Shown one piece after another: positions 24,332 through 33,924 of a DNA stretch of 49,030 nucleotides. The notes below the pieces were generated by a model, which did no database searches, had not been told where the DNA came from, and worked only from the letters and a program-made list of their open reading frames with translations. How positions within the stretch are numbered: the stretch's first letter is position 1; each line of letters opens with the position of its first letter. This DNA is from an uncultured Corynebacterium sp. (lineage in GTDB: Bacteria; Actinomycetota; Actinomycetes; Mycobacteriales; Mycobacteriaceae), in NCBI RefSeq assembly GCF_945649885.1, contig NZ_CALZFS010000005.1, positions 1 to 49,030 of the forward strand, read 5' to 3'. The position numbers and the translations under genes are program-made.

Positions 24332-25459
24332 ATGGGTACCCCAAAGAGCACCGACTACTCAACCGAACACGTCAAGATGGAAGTCCCACCGCCAACCCCT
24401 GAGGAGCAGGCGGAGCTCGACACCATGTACGAGCGCATGGATGACCTCCACCTGAAGCCACTGTGGACCCAGATCGGTGGCCTCATGCCGAACGCCCCGG
24501 AGCCACGTGCGGTGGCCCACAAGTGGGATTGGGCAGAACTGCTGAAGCTCGCACAGCGCTCCGGTGAACTGGTTCCAGTCGGTCGTGGCGGCGAGCGTCG
24601 TGCCATCGGCCTGGCCAACCCCGGCCTGGACGGCAACACCTACATCTCCCCCACTCTCTGGGCTGCAATCCAGTACCTCGCCCCAGGCGAGAACGCACCG
24701 GAGCACCGCCACTCTCAGAATGCTTTCCGCTTCGTCATCGAGGGCGAAGGCGTCTGGACCGTGGTCAACGGTGATCCGGTACCGATGCGTCGCGGTGACT
24801 TCCTCCTGACCCCAGGCTGGGCGTACCACGGCCACCACAACATCGCGACCGAGCCGATGGCCTGGCTTGACGGCCTGGACATCCCCTTCGCGTACCAGAT
24901 GGACACCGGCTTCTTCGAGTACGGCACCGAGAAACTCACCGACGAGTCCACCCCGGACCTGTCCCGCTCCGAGCGACTCTGGGCGCACCCGGGCCTGCGC
25001 CCGGTCGCTTTCCCAGGCAAGGCCTCCTCCTCCCCGATCGGCCGTTACGCCTGGGAGCACACGGACGCCGCACTGAAAGATCAGCTGGCTCTCGAAGAGG
25101 CAGGCCATCCTGGTACTGTCGCGCCAGGACATGCAGCGATCCGTTACACCAACCCAACAACCGGTGGCGATGTCATGACCACCATCCGCGCAGAGTTCCA
25201 CCGTCTGCGCCCGGGTGCCAGCACCACCCCGATCCACGAGGTCGGAAATCGCTGCTTCCAGGTCTTCGAAGGATCTGCCACCATTAACGTTGGCGATAAG
25301 ACCTTCGAAGCCAAGCACGGTGACATCGTCAACGTTCCGTCTTGGCAGAAGTGGAGCATCGAGGCCTCAGATGAAGGCACCGATCTGTTCTGCTTCTCCG
25401 ACGCACCAATTTTCGAGGCTCTTAACCTCGCACGTACCTTTACTCCGGAAGGAATCTAA
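24332..25459 (+). CDS. genD: Gentisate 1,2-dioxygenase
   Basis: A 375-residue bicupin ring-cleavage enzyme that converts gentisate to maleylpyruvate with Fe(II) and oxygen. The first cupin carries H125-R-H127 in APGENAPEHRHSQNAFRF and a downstream His cluster (AYHGHHN, His166/168), which provide the iron ligands; the second cupin (about 285-360) lacks an HxH set. A strong AAGGAGG ribosome site precedes ATG 24332. First gene of the genDFM operon, and the following genes are within a few bases or overlapping. Confidence 0.95.
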   Translation: MGTPKSTDYSTEHVKMEVPPPTPEEQAELDTMYERMDDLHLKPLWTQIGGLMPNAPEPRAVAHKWDWAELLKLAQRSGELVPVGRGGERRAIGLANPGLDGNTYISPTLWAAIQYLAPGENAPEHRHSQNAFRFVIEGEGVWTVVNGDPVPMRRGDFLLTPGWAYHGHHNIATEPMAWLDGLDIPFAYQMDTGFFEYGTEKLTDESTPDLSRSERLWAHPGLRPVAFPGKASSSPIGRYAWEHTDAALKDQLALEEAGHPGTVAPGHAAIRYTNPTTGGDVMTTIRAEFHRLRPGASTTPIHEVGNRCFQVFEGSATINVGDKTFEAKHGDIVNVPSWQKWSIEASDEGTDLFCFSDAPIFEALNLARTFTPEGI

Positions 25460-25465
25460 AACAAT

Positions 25466-26305
25466 ATGCGTTTAGCAACTATTCGTACCAACGGCTCCAC
25501 CATCGCAGCCCGCGTTGAGTCTGAGAACACCGCAACCCCGATCGAGGGCTACGCCAATGTTGGCGAGCTGCTGCAGGAGAGCAACTGGCGCGATATCGCC
25601 GAGAACGCATCCGGCGAAGCTGTCTCCTTCGACAAGAAGGACCTGGACGCGGTTGTTCCAGCTCCGAAGAAGATCGTCTGTGTTGGCCTGAACTACGCCA
25701 ACCACATCACGGAGATGGGCCGTAACCTCCCGGATTACCCAACCCTCTTCGTCAAGTACCCTGACGCCCTCGTCGGTCCTTATGACGATGTTGTTGTTCC
25801 AGAGTGGGCCAACAAGGCCATCGACTGGGAAGGCGAGCTGGCAGTTGTCATCTCCAAGCGTGCACGTCGCGTCAAGGAAGCTGATGCCAAAGATTATATC
25901 GCTGGCTACGCAGTCATGAACGACTACACCATGCGTGACTTCCAGTACCGCGTCCCGGCTGCCGCCCCACAGTGGCACCAGGGTAAGTCCTTCGAGAAGA
26001 GCGCAGGCTTCGGTCCATGGATGACCACCCCTGACTCCTTCGAGTTCGGTGGCGAGCTGGCAACCTATCTCGAGGGTGAAAAGATGCAGTCCACCCCAAC
26101 CGATGACCTGGTCTTCAGCCCAGAGAAGCTCATCGAGTACATCACCCACATCTATCCACTGGATGCAGGCGATGTCATCATCACCGGCACCCCAGGTGGC
26201 GTGGGCCATGCCCGTGATCCAAAGCGTTATGTCGGTGACGGAGAAACCGTCAAGGTTGAGATTGCAGGCCTGGGCTCTGTCGAGAACAAGACGGTGTTTG
26301 AGTAA
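25466..26305 (+). CDS. genF: Fumarylpyruvate hydrolase
   Basis: A 279-residue member of the fumarylacetoacetate hydrolase family that cleaves fumarylpyruvate to fumarate and pyruvate, the last step of gentisate breakdown. Landmarks are [16 protein letters not shown], the metal-binding [14 protein letters not shown], and [15 protein letters not shown]. It starts 6 bases after the genD stop, with AAGGAATC overlapping that stop, and its own TAA shares a base with the genM start. Confidence 0.92.
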   Translation: MRLATIRTNGSTIAARVESENTATPIEGYANVGELLQESNWRDIAENASGEAVSFDKKDLDAVVPAPKKIVCVGLNYANHITEMGRNLPDYPTLFVKYPDALVGPYDDVVVPEWANKAIDWEGELAVVISKRARRVKEADAKDYIAGYAVMNDYTMRDFQYRVPAAAPQWHQGKSFEKSAGFGPWMTTPDSFEFGGELATYLEGEKMQSTPTDDLVFSPEKLIEYITHIYPLDAGDVIITGTPGGVGHARDPKRYVGDGETVKVEIAGLGSVENKTVFE

Positions 26306-27039
26306 TGAGCACTTTCCACGATCTTCCGCTCTCTGAGCGGCTGACCCTGGCAAGGCTGGGCACGTCCCACTACTCCCGTCAGCTGTCGCTCATCGACAAC
26401 GCTGACTTTGACGAGCCAACCGACCTTGCTGGTTGGACCCGTTCACACCTGATCGCTCACGTCGCTTATAACGCCATCGCACTGTGCAACCTCATGCACT
26501 GGGCAAACACCGGCGAGAAGACCCCGATGTACTCCTCGCCAGAGGCACGTAACGAGGAAATCGCCTACGGTGCCACGCTGAACCCGGATGCCCTGCGCAA
26601 CCTCCACGAGCACTCTGTGGCCCGTCTGGACGTTGATTGGAGTGGCACCTCGGATGAGGCCTGGGCCAATGAGGTCCTCACCGCGCAGGGGCGCACAGTG
26701 CCTGCCAGTGAGTCCCTCTGGATGCGCTCCCGCGAGGTCTGGATCCACGCTGTGGATCTGGGTGCAGTAGCCACCTTCGGCGACCTGCCAGAGGTCATCC
26801 TCCGTACCCTCGCTGCCGAAATCACCGCCAAGTGGGCCGGCCAGGGCGATGGCGCAGGCCTCGTGCTTGTCGACGCCACCACCGGTGAGCGCTATGCTGC
26901 AGCTCCGGCTGCTGCGGGCGAGGCGGAAGTGGAGATCATCGGCGAGCTCGCCGGTATCACCCGCTATGCCGCTGGCCGTGGTGCGGAGGGAGTCACCTCC
27001 CCTGCCGGTGAAGTTCCAGAACCTCCCCGCTGGCTCTAG
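26305..27039 (+). CDS. genM: Mycothiol-dependent maleylpyruvate isomerase
   Basis: A 244-residue DinB/MDMPI-type enzyme converting maleylpyruvate to fumarylpyruvate using mycothiol, the thiol of actinobacteria. His52, Glu144 and His148, the zinc ligands I recall for the C. glutamicum enzyme, are all present at the same numbers (LIAHVAYN and REVWIHAVDL). A C-terminal domain rich in Ala follows. The start overlaps the genF stop (TAATG). This closes the pathway between GenD and GenF and supports a mycothiol-producing actinobacterial host. Confidence 0.92.
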   Translation: MSTFHDLPLSERLTLARLGTSHYSRQLSLIDNADFDEPTDLAGWTRSHLIAHVAYNAIALCNLMHWANTGEKTPMYSSPEARNEEIAYGATLNPDALRNLHEHSVARLDVDWSGTSDEAWANEVLTAQGRTVPASESLWMRSREVWIHAVDLGAVATFGDLPEVILRTLAAEITAKWAGQGDGAGLVLVDATTGERYAAAPAAAGEAEVEIIGELAGITRYAAGRGAEGVTSPAGEVPEPPRWL

Positions 27040-27056
27040 TCCTTAAGTGGAATGTT

Positions 27057-27090
27057 GACCCTCTTCCGGTTTTCCGGCAGGGGGTCTTCT
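27057..27090 (+). terminator. Probable terminator of genDFM
   Basis: Hairpin GACCC...CCGG-TTTT-CCGG...GGGTC with a TTCT tail, 18 bases after the genM stop. The stem is interrupted, so it is a moderate candidate. Confidence 0.5.
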
Positions 27091-27191
27091 GCTGCCCTGG
27101 TGTTGCAAGGATCCCCCCTCATGGTTGATATCTGCCCCGCAACTGAGTTCTGACGGACAGGCCCGTCTTGTCACAGTGACAAAATAAGGCC

Positions 27192-27449
27192 ATGGTCCAG
27201 AATATCGTCATTTTCCGCGAGGGGGAACGTTTCTACGCCATCGATGAGCTCGGCACCCATGTCGGTACCAGCCACATGAAGAGCAGGGTGAAAGAGGGTG
27301 TGCTGGAATGCCGGCTCCATAAGGGACACTTCTGTCTGGAAAGTGGCGATCCGGTGAAATATCCTGCCCGCTGACCTGCTCAGGTGTGTGAGGTCCGCGT
27401 GGATGACCGCGGTATGGTGAAGCCCTTCCCCACAGTGTCGCACCCCTGA
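27192..27449 (+). pseudogene. Disrupted Rieske ferredoxin
   Basis: Sixty codons from ATG 27192 encode a Rieske-like segment (VIFREGERFYAIDE then LECRLHKGHFCLESGDPVKYPAR) and stop at TGA 27372-27374. The same frame continues after the stop with PAQVCEVRVDDRGMVKP up to 27449, which reads as the normal C-terminal strand of a Rieske ferredoxin. The first cluster pair is degraded (GTH where CTH is expected) while CRLH remains, and about 25 N-terminal residues are missing. This suggests decay of a ring-hydroxylating-dioxygenase or related ferredoxin gene; the short upstream frame ends in a stop and cannot supply the N-terminus. Confidence 0.7.
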
Positions 27450-27508
27450 GGCGTTATAGCGCTGAAGGGGGGGGAAAGGGAGGCATGATGTGCCGCGTCA
27501 TGATGCAG

Positions 27509-27549
27509 GTAGTAGATTTATAAGGGTAGTATTCACCTATTTACTACAC
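27509..27549. promoter_or_regulatory. Candidate operator of the HigA-like gene
   Basis: Imperfect inverted repeats of GGTAGTAGATT / AATTTACTAC type (GTAGTA at 27510, TACTAC at 27542), with a third GGTAGTA in between, just before the gene and next to its ribosome site. This resembles antitoxin autoregulation sites. Confidence 0.4.
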
Positions 27550-27590
27550 ATGACCTGATCATCAGGATCCGCCGAGAAGGAGAGCGCAAC

Positions 27591-27968
27591 ATGACTCAGC
27601 AGCGGGATGGCGCTAAGCATAGCAACCCGGCAAGTCCAGAAGGAAAGCCGGTCCTGCCTGGCCAGATTCTCTTTGAGGAGTTCATGGAACCCCTGGAACT
27701 CTCCCAGAACGGTCTGGCGCGCGCCATCGGGGTGCCGCCCCGCAGGATCAATGAGATCGTCCACGGCAAGCGTGCCATCACCGCCGACACCGCTCTGCGT
27801 CTGGCTGCCTACCTGGGTCCTGATCCGCAGTTCTGGCTGAATCTCCAGACCCACTATGACCTCTCCGTGGCCTATCTGAATGCCCGTGAGGTCCTGGAAG
27901 CCATCGAGCCCTATGACTCCGATCTCCATGTGGTCGGCTGGCTCAACCCCATGCAGGAAGGGGAATAG
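27591..27968 (+). CDS. HigA-family antitoxin-like regulator (orphan)
   Basis: A 125-residue XRE-type helix-turn-helix protein of the HigA/VapI group: LPGQILFEEFMEPLELSQNGLARAIGVPPRRINEIVHGKRAITADTALRLAAYL, then FWLNLQTHYDLSVAY. In such pairs the HigB toxin gene lies directly upstream, but only a decayed Rieske gene and a short spacer are found there, and the next gene downstream is on the other strand. So it is an orphan, perhaps a stand-alone regulator or a relic of a toxin-antitoxin pair. It has a strong AAGGAG ribosome site. Confidence 0.82.
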   Translation: MTQQRDGAKHSNPASPEGKPVLPGQILFEEFMEPLELSQNGLARAIGVPPRRINEIVHGKRAITADTALRLAAYLGPDPQFWLNLQTHYDLSVAYLNAREVLEAIEPYDSDLHVVGWLNPMQEGE

Positions 27969-28007
27969 GGCACTGCCTGTCAGTCCAGGTATCCGGGGAT
28001 TCTTGAT

Positions 28008-29681
28008 CTAAGGCAGCACATAATGGGTGTTTCTTGTCTGACCCCTTTTGACTATCAGCTCGCGCTCATTCAAGGCGAGGAGTATCCTATAAGCTGCCTG
28101 CCCGGTCAATCCACATGTTTCTGCTGCCTGGGCGCGAGTGATGGCCCCGTATTCCTTGATATATGCGAGTATCAGCTGCTCGGCTCGGACCTCGTTCATC
28201 ATCTGGGAACGGATGAAGTCTGGACGTCTTCCCACTAGGTCATAGAAGCCGCTGCCGAGGCGGAATTCTCTTGAGCCTCCCCTGCCGATCACTTCCACCA
28301 GGGAAGTGTCTGCAAGGTGGTTCAGGGTCCGACGTATCTGGGTCGGGGTGTTGTTCAGAAGTTCGGAGATTTCATCCAGGCTGATACGTCCTTCGTCATG
28401 GATTATGTGGAGTAGTCGAAGTTCAAGTACCTCGAGTTCCCCCTTGGTGTCCTGCCAGGTATTGACGAAGCGCGCAAACTCCAGATCAAAGCCTGTGACG
28501 GGAATTTCCACTGATACCGATTCATCTGTTGTCGCCGAATAATCAGGGGCATCGCGACCTGCGGAAAGTAGGATCCTGTACATGACCTGGATTCCGCGTC
28601 CAGCACGGTCAACCAGGCCCGCACGTTTGAAAGCATCGGCAAGTGCGGGGCTGCGGGGTGCGGAAGCGTTGAGCAGGGTGTCCAGAGTGACTCCTCGGGG
28701 GAGTCCTCCCGGGTTGGTGACGGTGAGGGCGTGGCTGTCCAAGAGGATTCTCGTAGTTCCCAGTGCAGTGTAATCACGGTGAACGAGTGCATTAGCCACT
28801 GCTTCTCGTGTCACCCTTTCTGGGAGGTTGGGTAATGCGATCCGGAGCAGGCCGGAATTGATCTCCTCTTCTTTTCGGTAGATATCAAGGCGCTCCGCGA
28901 TTTCCATCATTGACCGAAGCAGGGGCGATGTGAATCTTTTATTGAGCTTGATATCGGATCCATCCATCACCTGCAGGATGATCTCATGGTTGGGGATCCA
29001 CCGGAGAATTGTCTCTGGGGTGCCGAAGAGGAGAATTGCACCATTTTTCACGGGGTCTGCGTGATCATTGAAGAAGCCAAGCGCACGCAAAATCTCTTCA
29101 TTGTTGAGATCGGCTAGGACATGATCGCCACCTTGTTGTCGCACCATCTTCCGGAAGAGGTCAAACTCATCTGGATCCAGGTCTTTGAGTGAGGCACCTG
29201 GAGCTTCCAACTTTGCCCAGTCCCGAGCATTTACCGAGTTGTACTGGCTGAACAGGTAGCTCGGATCCATGGCCACGCATTCCGGTGTGCCATCAATCCT
29301 GAGGGCTCTGCGCTGGTAGACACCTTTCGAGGTGGCTAGCGGGGATTCAACCTTGGGGACAGACACACAGAGGATATCCTTCCCATCAACTGTGTGGACC
29401 TCTGCGGTAGTGACAAGTGCAGGTCTGGTGTGATGGGCGATCAGGGCTTCAATTCTGCGAGGATCAGTTTCCTCAGGCTTCTTGTGGAAGGGGGCGCAGC
29501 CGGTGATGGTGCCATTGTCTTCGACGCCGACGAGCAGCACTCCCCCTTCGCCATTGGCCAGGCAGGCGACATTTCGGACGAGGTCTGTGTCATTCAGATC
29601 CTGGGAGCTCCGGCGTCGTTTGAATTCGACATCTATCTTTTCTCCTCTGGAGATGATCTCAAGGAGCTCATTGGTGTTCAT
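28008..29681 (-). CDS. AlbA_2 / HATPase_c_4 transcriptional regulator-like protein
   Basis: A 557-residue protein. Residues about 5-130 form an AlbA_2 (Schlafen-type) nucleic-acid-binding domain (VEFKRRRSS, VACLANGEGGVLLVGVEDNG). About 285-375 form a HATPase_c_4 domain with the N-box REAVANALVHRDY and VDRAGRGIQVMYR. Two winged-helix segments follow (about 415-475 with HIIHDEGRISLDEISELL, and 495-557). Relatives are scattered, often mobile or defence-associated, and annotated as RecG-like or regulators. It stands alone, and its upstream region contains four TGATTGAA half-sites, suggesting self-regulation. Function unknown. Confidence 0.8.
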   Translation of the reverse strand: MNTNELLEIISRGEKIDVEFKRRRSSQDLNDTDLVRNVACLANGEGGVLLVGVEDNGTITGCAPFHKKPEETDPRRIEALIAHHTRPALVTTAEVHTVDGKDILCVSVPKVESPLATSKGVYQRRALRIDGTPECVAMDPSYLFSQYNSVNARDWAKLEAPGASLKDLDPDEFDLFRKMVRQQGGDHVLADLNNEEILRALGFFNDHADPVKNGAILLFGTPETILRWIPNHEIILQVMDGSDIKLNKRFTSPLLRSMMEIAERLDIYRKEEEINSGLLRIALPNLPERVTREAVANALVHRDYTALGTTRILLDSHALTVTNPGGLPRGVTLDTLLNASAPRSPALADAFKRAGLVDRAGRGIQVMYRILLSAGRDAPDYSATTDESVSVEIPVTGFDLEFARFVNTWQDTKGELEVLELRLLHIIHDEGRISLDEISELLNNTPTQIRRTLNHLADTSLVEVIGRGGSREFRLGSGFYDLVGRRPDFIRSQMMNEVRAEQLILAYIKEYGAITRAQAAETCGLTGQAAYRILLALNERELIVKRGQTRNTHYVLP

Positions 29682-29712
29682 GAACTGTAGCTTAGTGATC
29701 TTGATCTAATGA

Positions 29713-29769
29713 TTCAATCATGGGAAATGACTATGCACTTTGATTGAATCAATTCAATCATTGATTGAA
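29713..29769. promoter_or_regulatory. TGATTGAA half-site cluster upstream of the AlbA_2 gene
   Basis: Four copies of TGATTGAA or its complement at 29713-29720, 29741-29748, 29753-29760 and 29762-29769. The second and third form an inverted repeat with a four-base gap. The cluster lies 30-90 bases upstream of the gene's ATG. Confidence 0.65.
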
Positions 29770-29797
29770 TGCAGGGGACTGTTTCCGCCGCGGGAGA

Positions 29798-30223
29798 TCA
29801 GTTGTCTGCGGTCGCGCAGAGGTGGTATCCAGCGAAGTTCTCCCCCGCTACCGTTTCCGGCGCCTGTTCTGGGCGCGGCTGGAGACGGATGATGTGGATG
29901 CTCACCAAGGTGGCGATGGCCGGCAGGATGATCCAGGGGATGCTCGCACCGATGAGGATGCAGGAGAAGATGATGCCAAACCACATCACACCCAGGGTGC
30001 GGGCCTTGTGTCGCGGTGTCATCGCCTGGTTGTAGTAGTTGGAGATGTACTCCCCGAAGATCCTGTGAGTGACCAGATAGCGGTGCAGGCGTTCGGAACT
30101 GCGGGCGAAGCAGAAAGCCGCCAGCAGCAGGAAGGGGGTGGTGGGCAGGATCGGGAGGATGATGCCCGCCGCCCCCAGGGCGAGGCTGATGAGACCGACG
30201 GCCATGAGCAGAGGTTTCAGCAT
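29798..30223 (-). CDS. YbaN/DUF454 family membrane protein
   Basis: A 141-residue protein with three helices. The N-terminal helix MAVGLISLALGAAGIILPILPTTPFLLLAAFCFARSSERLHRYL is the hallmark of the YbaN (DUF454) family, followed by HRIFGEYISNYYNQAMTPRHKARTL and a second hydrophobic block. Function unknown. It has a poorly conserved C-terminal tail ending in LCATADN. Confidence 0.82.
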   Translation of the reverse strand: MLKPLLMAVGLISLALGAAGIILPILPTTPFLLLAAFCFARSSERLHRYLVTHRIFGEYISNYYNQAMTPRHKARTLGVMWFGIIFSCILIGASIPWIILPAIATLVSIHIIRLQPRPEQAPETVAGENFAGYHLCATADN

Positions 30224-30360
30224 AATGAACTATTCTACGGCTCCACCCGTCTTAATTGCCAGTGTCCATGACCGCGGCCACTCTCTGATCACTCCTGGGG
30301 GGCGAGGCGAAAACTCCCCAGAATATCCAGTGTCCGGTCCCTCTACTACACTGTTTAACC

Positions 30361-33234
30361 ATGACTAATCCGAGCGAAGGCACCTCTTCTTCCGCGCAGT
30401 CCCTGGAGTACCGTTACACCCCGGAGCTGGCCAACAAGATCGAGGGCGAGTGGCAGAATTACTGGACCGATAAGGGCACCTTCAATGCCCCGAATCCGGT
30501 GGGTGACCTAGCACCTGCCGATGGCCGTGAGCTGCCCGAAGACAAGCTCTTCGTGCAGGATATGTTCCCTTACCCTTCCGGTGCCGGCCTGCACGTCGGT
30601 CACCCACTGGGCTATATCGCCACCGATGTCTTCGCCCGCTATAACCGCATGCTGGGCAAGAACGTCCTGCACACCCTGGGCTATGACTCCTTCGGCCTGC
30701 CGGCTGAGCAGTACGCCATCCAGACCGGTACCCACCCGCGCACCACCACCATGGCCAATATTGAGAACATGCGTCGCCAGCTGGGTGCTCTCGGTCTGGG
30801 CCATGACCCCCGCCGTTCCGTGGCCTCCACTGATCCTGAGTTCTACAAGTGGACCCAGTGGATCTTCCTCCAGATCTTCAACTCCTGGTTCGATGCGGAG
30901 CAGCAGAAGGCCCGTCCGATCGCTGAACTGATTCCTCTGTTGGAGTCTGGCGCGGTTGCCACCAAGGACGGCTCGGATTACAACGCGCTGGATAAGGCCG
31001 CAAAGCAAGAAGCTGTGGATGAATTCCGCCTGGTGTACCGTTCCAAGTCCACCGTGAACTGGTGCCCGGGCCTGGGTACCGTGCTGGCCAATGAGGAGGT
31101 CACCGCCGATGGGCGTTCCGAGCGCGGCAACTTCCCGGTGTTCCGCAAGAACCTCTCCCAGTGGATGATGCGCATCACCGCGTATTCTGATCGCCTCATC
31201 GATGATCTGGAACTGCTGGACTGGCCGGAGAAGGTCAAATCCATGCAGCGCAACTGGATCGGCCGTTCCCGCGGCGCTGAGGTCGACTTCAGCGCTGAGG
31301 GTGAGGCCATCACCGTCTTCACCACCCGCCCGGACACCCTCTTCGGTGCCACCTACATGGTGCTCGCCCCGGAACATGAGCTTGTCGATGCCCTCGTCGC
31401 CAAGGGCTCAGGTTCCTATGAAGGCGTGGACGCCCGCTGGACCAACGGCCAGGCCACCCCGGCTGAAGCTGTGGCCGCCTACCGCGCCTCCATCGCTGCC
31501 AAGTCTGACCTGGAGCGTCAAGAAAACAAGGAGAAGACCGGCGTCTTCCTTGGTGTGTACGCCACCAACCCGGTCAACGGCGAGCAGGTGCCTGTCTTCA
31601 TCGCGGACTACGTGCTCACCGGCTATGGTACCGGTGCCATCATGGCTGTTCCTGCCCACGATGACCGTGACTATGAGTTCGCCACCGTCTTCGGCCTGCC
31701 CATCGTTGAGGTTGTCGCCGGCGGCAACATCGTCGAGGAAGCCTTCACCGCTTCCGGTGAGTCCATAAACTCCGCCAATGACCAGGGTCTGGACATCAAT
31801 GGCCTGGCCATGGTTGAGGCCGTTGCCAAGACCATCGAATGGCTGGAAGCTAAGGAACTGGGTCGCGGCACCATCCAGTACAAGCTGCGCGACTGGCTCT
31901 TTGCCCGCCAGCGTTACTGGGGCGAGCCTTTCCCAGTGGTCTACGACGAGGACGGTCTGGCCCACGCACTGCCGGAATCCATGCTGCCCGTGGAGCTTCC
32001 TGAGGTCGAGGATTATAAGCCTGTCTCCTTCGATCCTGAAGATGCCGATTCCGAGCCTTCCCCACCGCTGGCCAAGGCCCGCGAATGGGTTGAGGTGGAA
32101 CTGGATCTGGGTGATGGCAAGAAGAAGTACACCCGCGACACCAACGTCATGCCCCAGTGGGCAGGTTCCTCCTGGTACCAGCTGCGTTATATCGACCCAT
32201 CCAACGATGAGCAGCTCTGCAATATCGAAAACGAGGCCTACTGGACCGGCCCCCGCCCGGATGTCCACGGCCCGAACGATCCCGGTGGCGTAGACCTCTA
32301 CGTCGGTGGTGTCGAGCACGCGGTATTGCACCTGCTGTACTCCCGCTTCTGGCACAAGGTTCTTTTTGACCTTGGCCATGTCACCTCCAAGGAGCCTTAC
32401 CGACGCCTCTACAACCAGGGCTACATCCAGGCCTTCGCCTACACCGATTCCCGTGGTGTTTACGTCCCGGCCGAAGAGGTTGAGGAGAAGGACGGCAAGT
32501 TCTTCTACCAGGGTGAAGAGGTCAACCAGGAATACGGCAAGATGGGCAAGTCCCTCAAGAACGCCGTGGCACCGGATGATATCTGCAACAACTATGGTGC
32601 GGACACCCTGCGTGTCTACGAGATGTCCATGGGTCCCCTGGACACCTCCCGCCCCTGGGCAACCAAGGACGTGGTGGGTGCACAGCGCTTCCTGCAGCGT
32701 CTCTGGCGCTTGATCGTCGATGAGCACACCGGTGAGGTGCTCACTGACGATGCTGCCCTGACCGATGAGGACAACAAGCACCTGCACCGCACCATCGCCG
32801 GTGTCCGCGATGATTACGCCAACCTGCGGGTGAACACCGTGGTGGCCAAGCTCATCGAGTACGTCAACTACCTGACCAAGACCTACCCAGGTGCAGTTCC
32901 AGCCGGAGCTGTCCTCCCCCTGGTGGTCATGGCTTCTCCTGTTGCCCCGCACATCGCGGAGGAACTCTGGAAGAAGCTCGGCCACGATGACACCGTCACC
33001 TATGAGCCCTTCCCCACCTTCGAGGAGAAGTGGCTCAAGGACGATGAGGTGGAGCTGCCGGTTCAGATCAACGGCAAGGTCCGCAGCCGCATCACCGTGG
33101 CTGCTGATGCCTCACAGGAGGCGATCATTGAGATCGCGCTGGCTGATGAGAAGATCGCAGCCCAGGTTGAGGGTAAGAACCTGATTAAGCAGATCGTCAT
33201 CCCAGGCCGCATGGTCAACCTCGTGGTGAAATAA
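30361..33234 (+). CDS. leuS: Leucyl-tRNA synthetase
   Basis: A 957-residue class I synthetase that charges tRNA-Leu. The nucleotide-binding HVGH (residues 78-81, in [10 protein letters not shown]) stands for HIGH, KMGKS (from residue about 727) stands for KMSKS, and an editing domain is present with [19 protein letters not shown] and [18 protein letters not shown]. Length is typical of corynebacterial LeuS. Monocistronic, preceded by a promoter region of about 130 bases and followed by a large palindrome. Confidence 0.97.
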   Translation: MTNPSEGTSSSAQSLEYRYTPELANKIEGEWQNYWTDKGTFNAPNPVGDLAPADGRELPEDKLFVQDMFPYPSGAGLHVGHPLGYIATDVFARYNRMLGKNVLHTLGYDSFGLPAEQYAIQTGTHPRTTTMANIENMRRQLGALGLGHDPRRSVASTDPEFYKWTQWIFLQIFNSWFDAEQQKARPIAELIPLLESGAVATKDGSDYNALDKAAKQEAVDEFRLVYRSKSTVNWCPGLGTVLANEEVTADGRSERGNFPVFRKNLSQWMMRITAYSDRLIDDLELLDWPEKVKSMQRNWIGRSRGAEVDFSAEGEAITVFTTRPDTLFGATYMVLAPEHELVDALVAKGSGSYEGVDARWTNGQATPAEAVAAYRASIAAKSDLERQENKEKTGVFLGVYATNPVNGEQVPVFIADYVLTGYGTGAIMAVPAHDDRDYEFATVFGLPIVEVVAGGNIVEEAFTASGESINSANDQGLDINGLAMVEAVAKTIEWLEAKELGRGTIQYKLRDWLFARQRYWGEPFPVVYDEDGLAHALPESMLPVELPEVEDYKPVSFDPEDADSEPSPPLAKAREWVEVELDLGDGKKKYTRDTNVMPQWAGSSWYQLRYIDPSNDEQLCNIENEAYWTGPRPDVHGPNDPGGVDLYVGGVEHAVLHLLYSRFWHKVLFDLGHVTSKEPYRRLYNQGYIQAFAYTDSRGVYVPAEEVEEKDGKFFYQGEEVNQEYGKMGKSLKNAVAPDDICNNYGADTLRVYEMSMGPLDTSRPWATKDVVGAQRFLQRLWRLIVDEHTGEVLTDDAALTDEDNKHLHRTIAGVRDDYANLRVNTVVAKLIEYVNYLTKTYPGAVPAGAVLPLVVMASPVAPHIAEELWKKLGHDDTVTYEPFPTFEEKWLKDDEVELPVQINGKVRSRITVAADASQEAIIEIALADEKIAAQVEGKNLIKQIVIPGRMVNLVVK

Positions 33235-33243
33235 CCTGGCTCA

Positions 33244-33308
33244 CCATTGGACAACGCAACACCCCTGTCCCCTCATTGAGGGGACAGGGGTGTTGCGTTG
33301 TCCAATGG
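33244..33308. terminator. 65-bp perfect palindrome, bidirectional terminator
   Basis: A 32-bp perfect stem around a single central T (33276), from CCATTGGACAACGCAACACC to its exact complement. It lies between the convergent leuS and nitroreductase genes. It has no T-run on either side. The length and absence of any loop mismatch are unusual. Confidence 0.8.
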
Positions 33309-33318
33309 GGAACTGAGA

Positions 33319-33924
33319 CTAGAGGGTCTCCACAACCTCTTCGAAGGCCAGACGTGGGAGACGGTCGTACCAGGCGTTCTCGGCAGGCTTACCCATGTTG
33401 ATGGCAACCATGACGCGGTGCTTGCCGTCGGGGAAGAATTCCTTGGAGATGGCATCGGCATCGAAACCGGTCATCGGGCCTGCGGCCAGGCCGGCTGCAC
33501 GGATGCCGATGATGGCGTACCCGATCTGCAGACCGGTGTTGAGCTCGGCAGCGGATGCACGCATGGCGTCATCAGCGGCGAACATGTCGCGGGCACCCTC
33601 GAAGTGTGGGAAGAGCTGTGGCATCTCTTCGTGGAAGTCGATGTCAGCAGCAAGCAGTGCCACCGCAGGTGCCTGGGCGGTCTTGTCACGGTTGCCTTCA
33701 GCCATGTGGGGCAGCAGACGTGCCTTGGCCTCCTCGGAACGGATGACGATCACGCGCAGTGGCTGGTTGTTCATGGAGGTCGGTGCCCATTTGACCAGGT
33801 CAAAGATGGCGTTGATCTGCTCATCGGTCACTGGCTCGTCGGTGAAGGCGTTGGCGGTGCGTGCTTCACGGAAGAGAATGTTCTGTGCTTCTTCATTGAT
33901 GACGAGGTTTGTGTTCTCAGACAT
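33319..33924 (-). CDS. Nitroreductase family protein (malonic semialdehyde reductase RutE-like)
   Basis: About 201 residues. The N-terminal SENTNLVINEEAQNILFREART and FDLVKWAPTSMNNQPLRVIVIRS, the conserved FMN-binding region of the group, place it in the nitroreductase superfamily near RutE/HadB. It would use FMN and NAD(P)H; the substrate is unknown. A longer open frame upstream to 34008 lacks a ribosome site; ATG 33924 is the likely start. It converges on leuS across the palindrome. Confidence 0.85.
   Translation of the reverse strand: MSENTNLVINEEAQNILFREARTANAFTDEPVTDEQINAIFDLVKWAPTSMNNQPLRVIVIRSEEAKARLLPHMAEGNRDKTAQAPAVALLAADIDFHEEMPQLFPHFEGARDMFAADDAMRASAAELNTGLQIGYAIIGIRAAGLAAGPMTGFDADAISKEFFPDGKHRVMVAINMGKPAENAWYDRLPRLAFEEVVETL

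Noticed and set aside
24359..25318. Open frame antisense to genD
   Set aside because: Complementary shadow of the gentisate dioxygenase, which has a strong ribosome site and iron ligands.
31408..32985. 525-codon open frame antisense to leuS
   Set aside because: The shadow arises from the codon bias of leuS; the plus-strand frame has all synthetase motifs.
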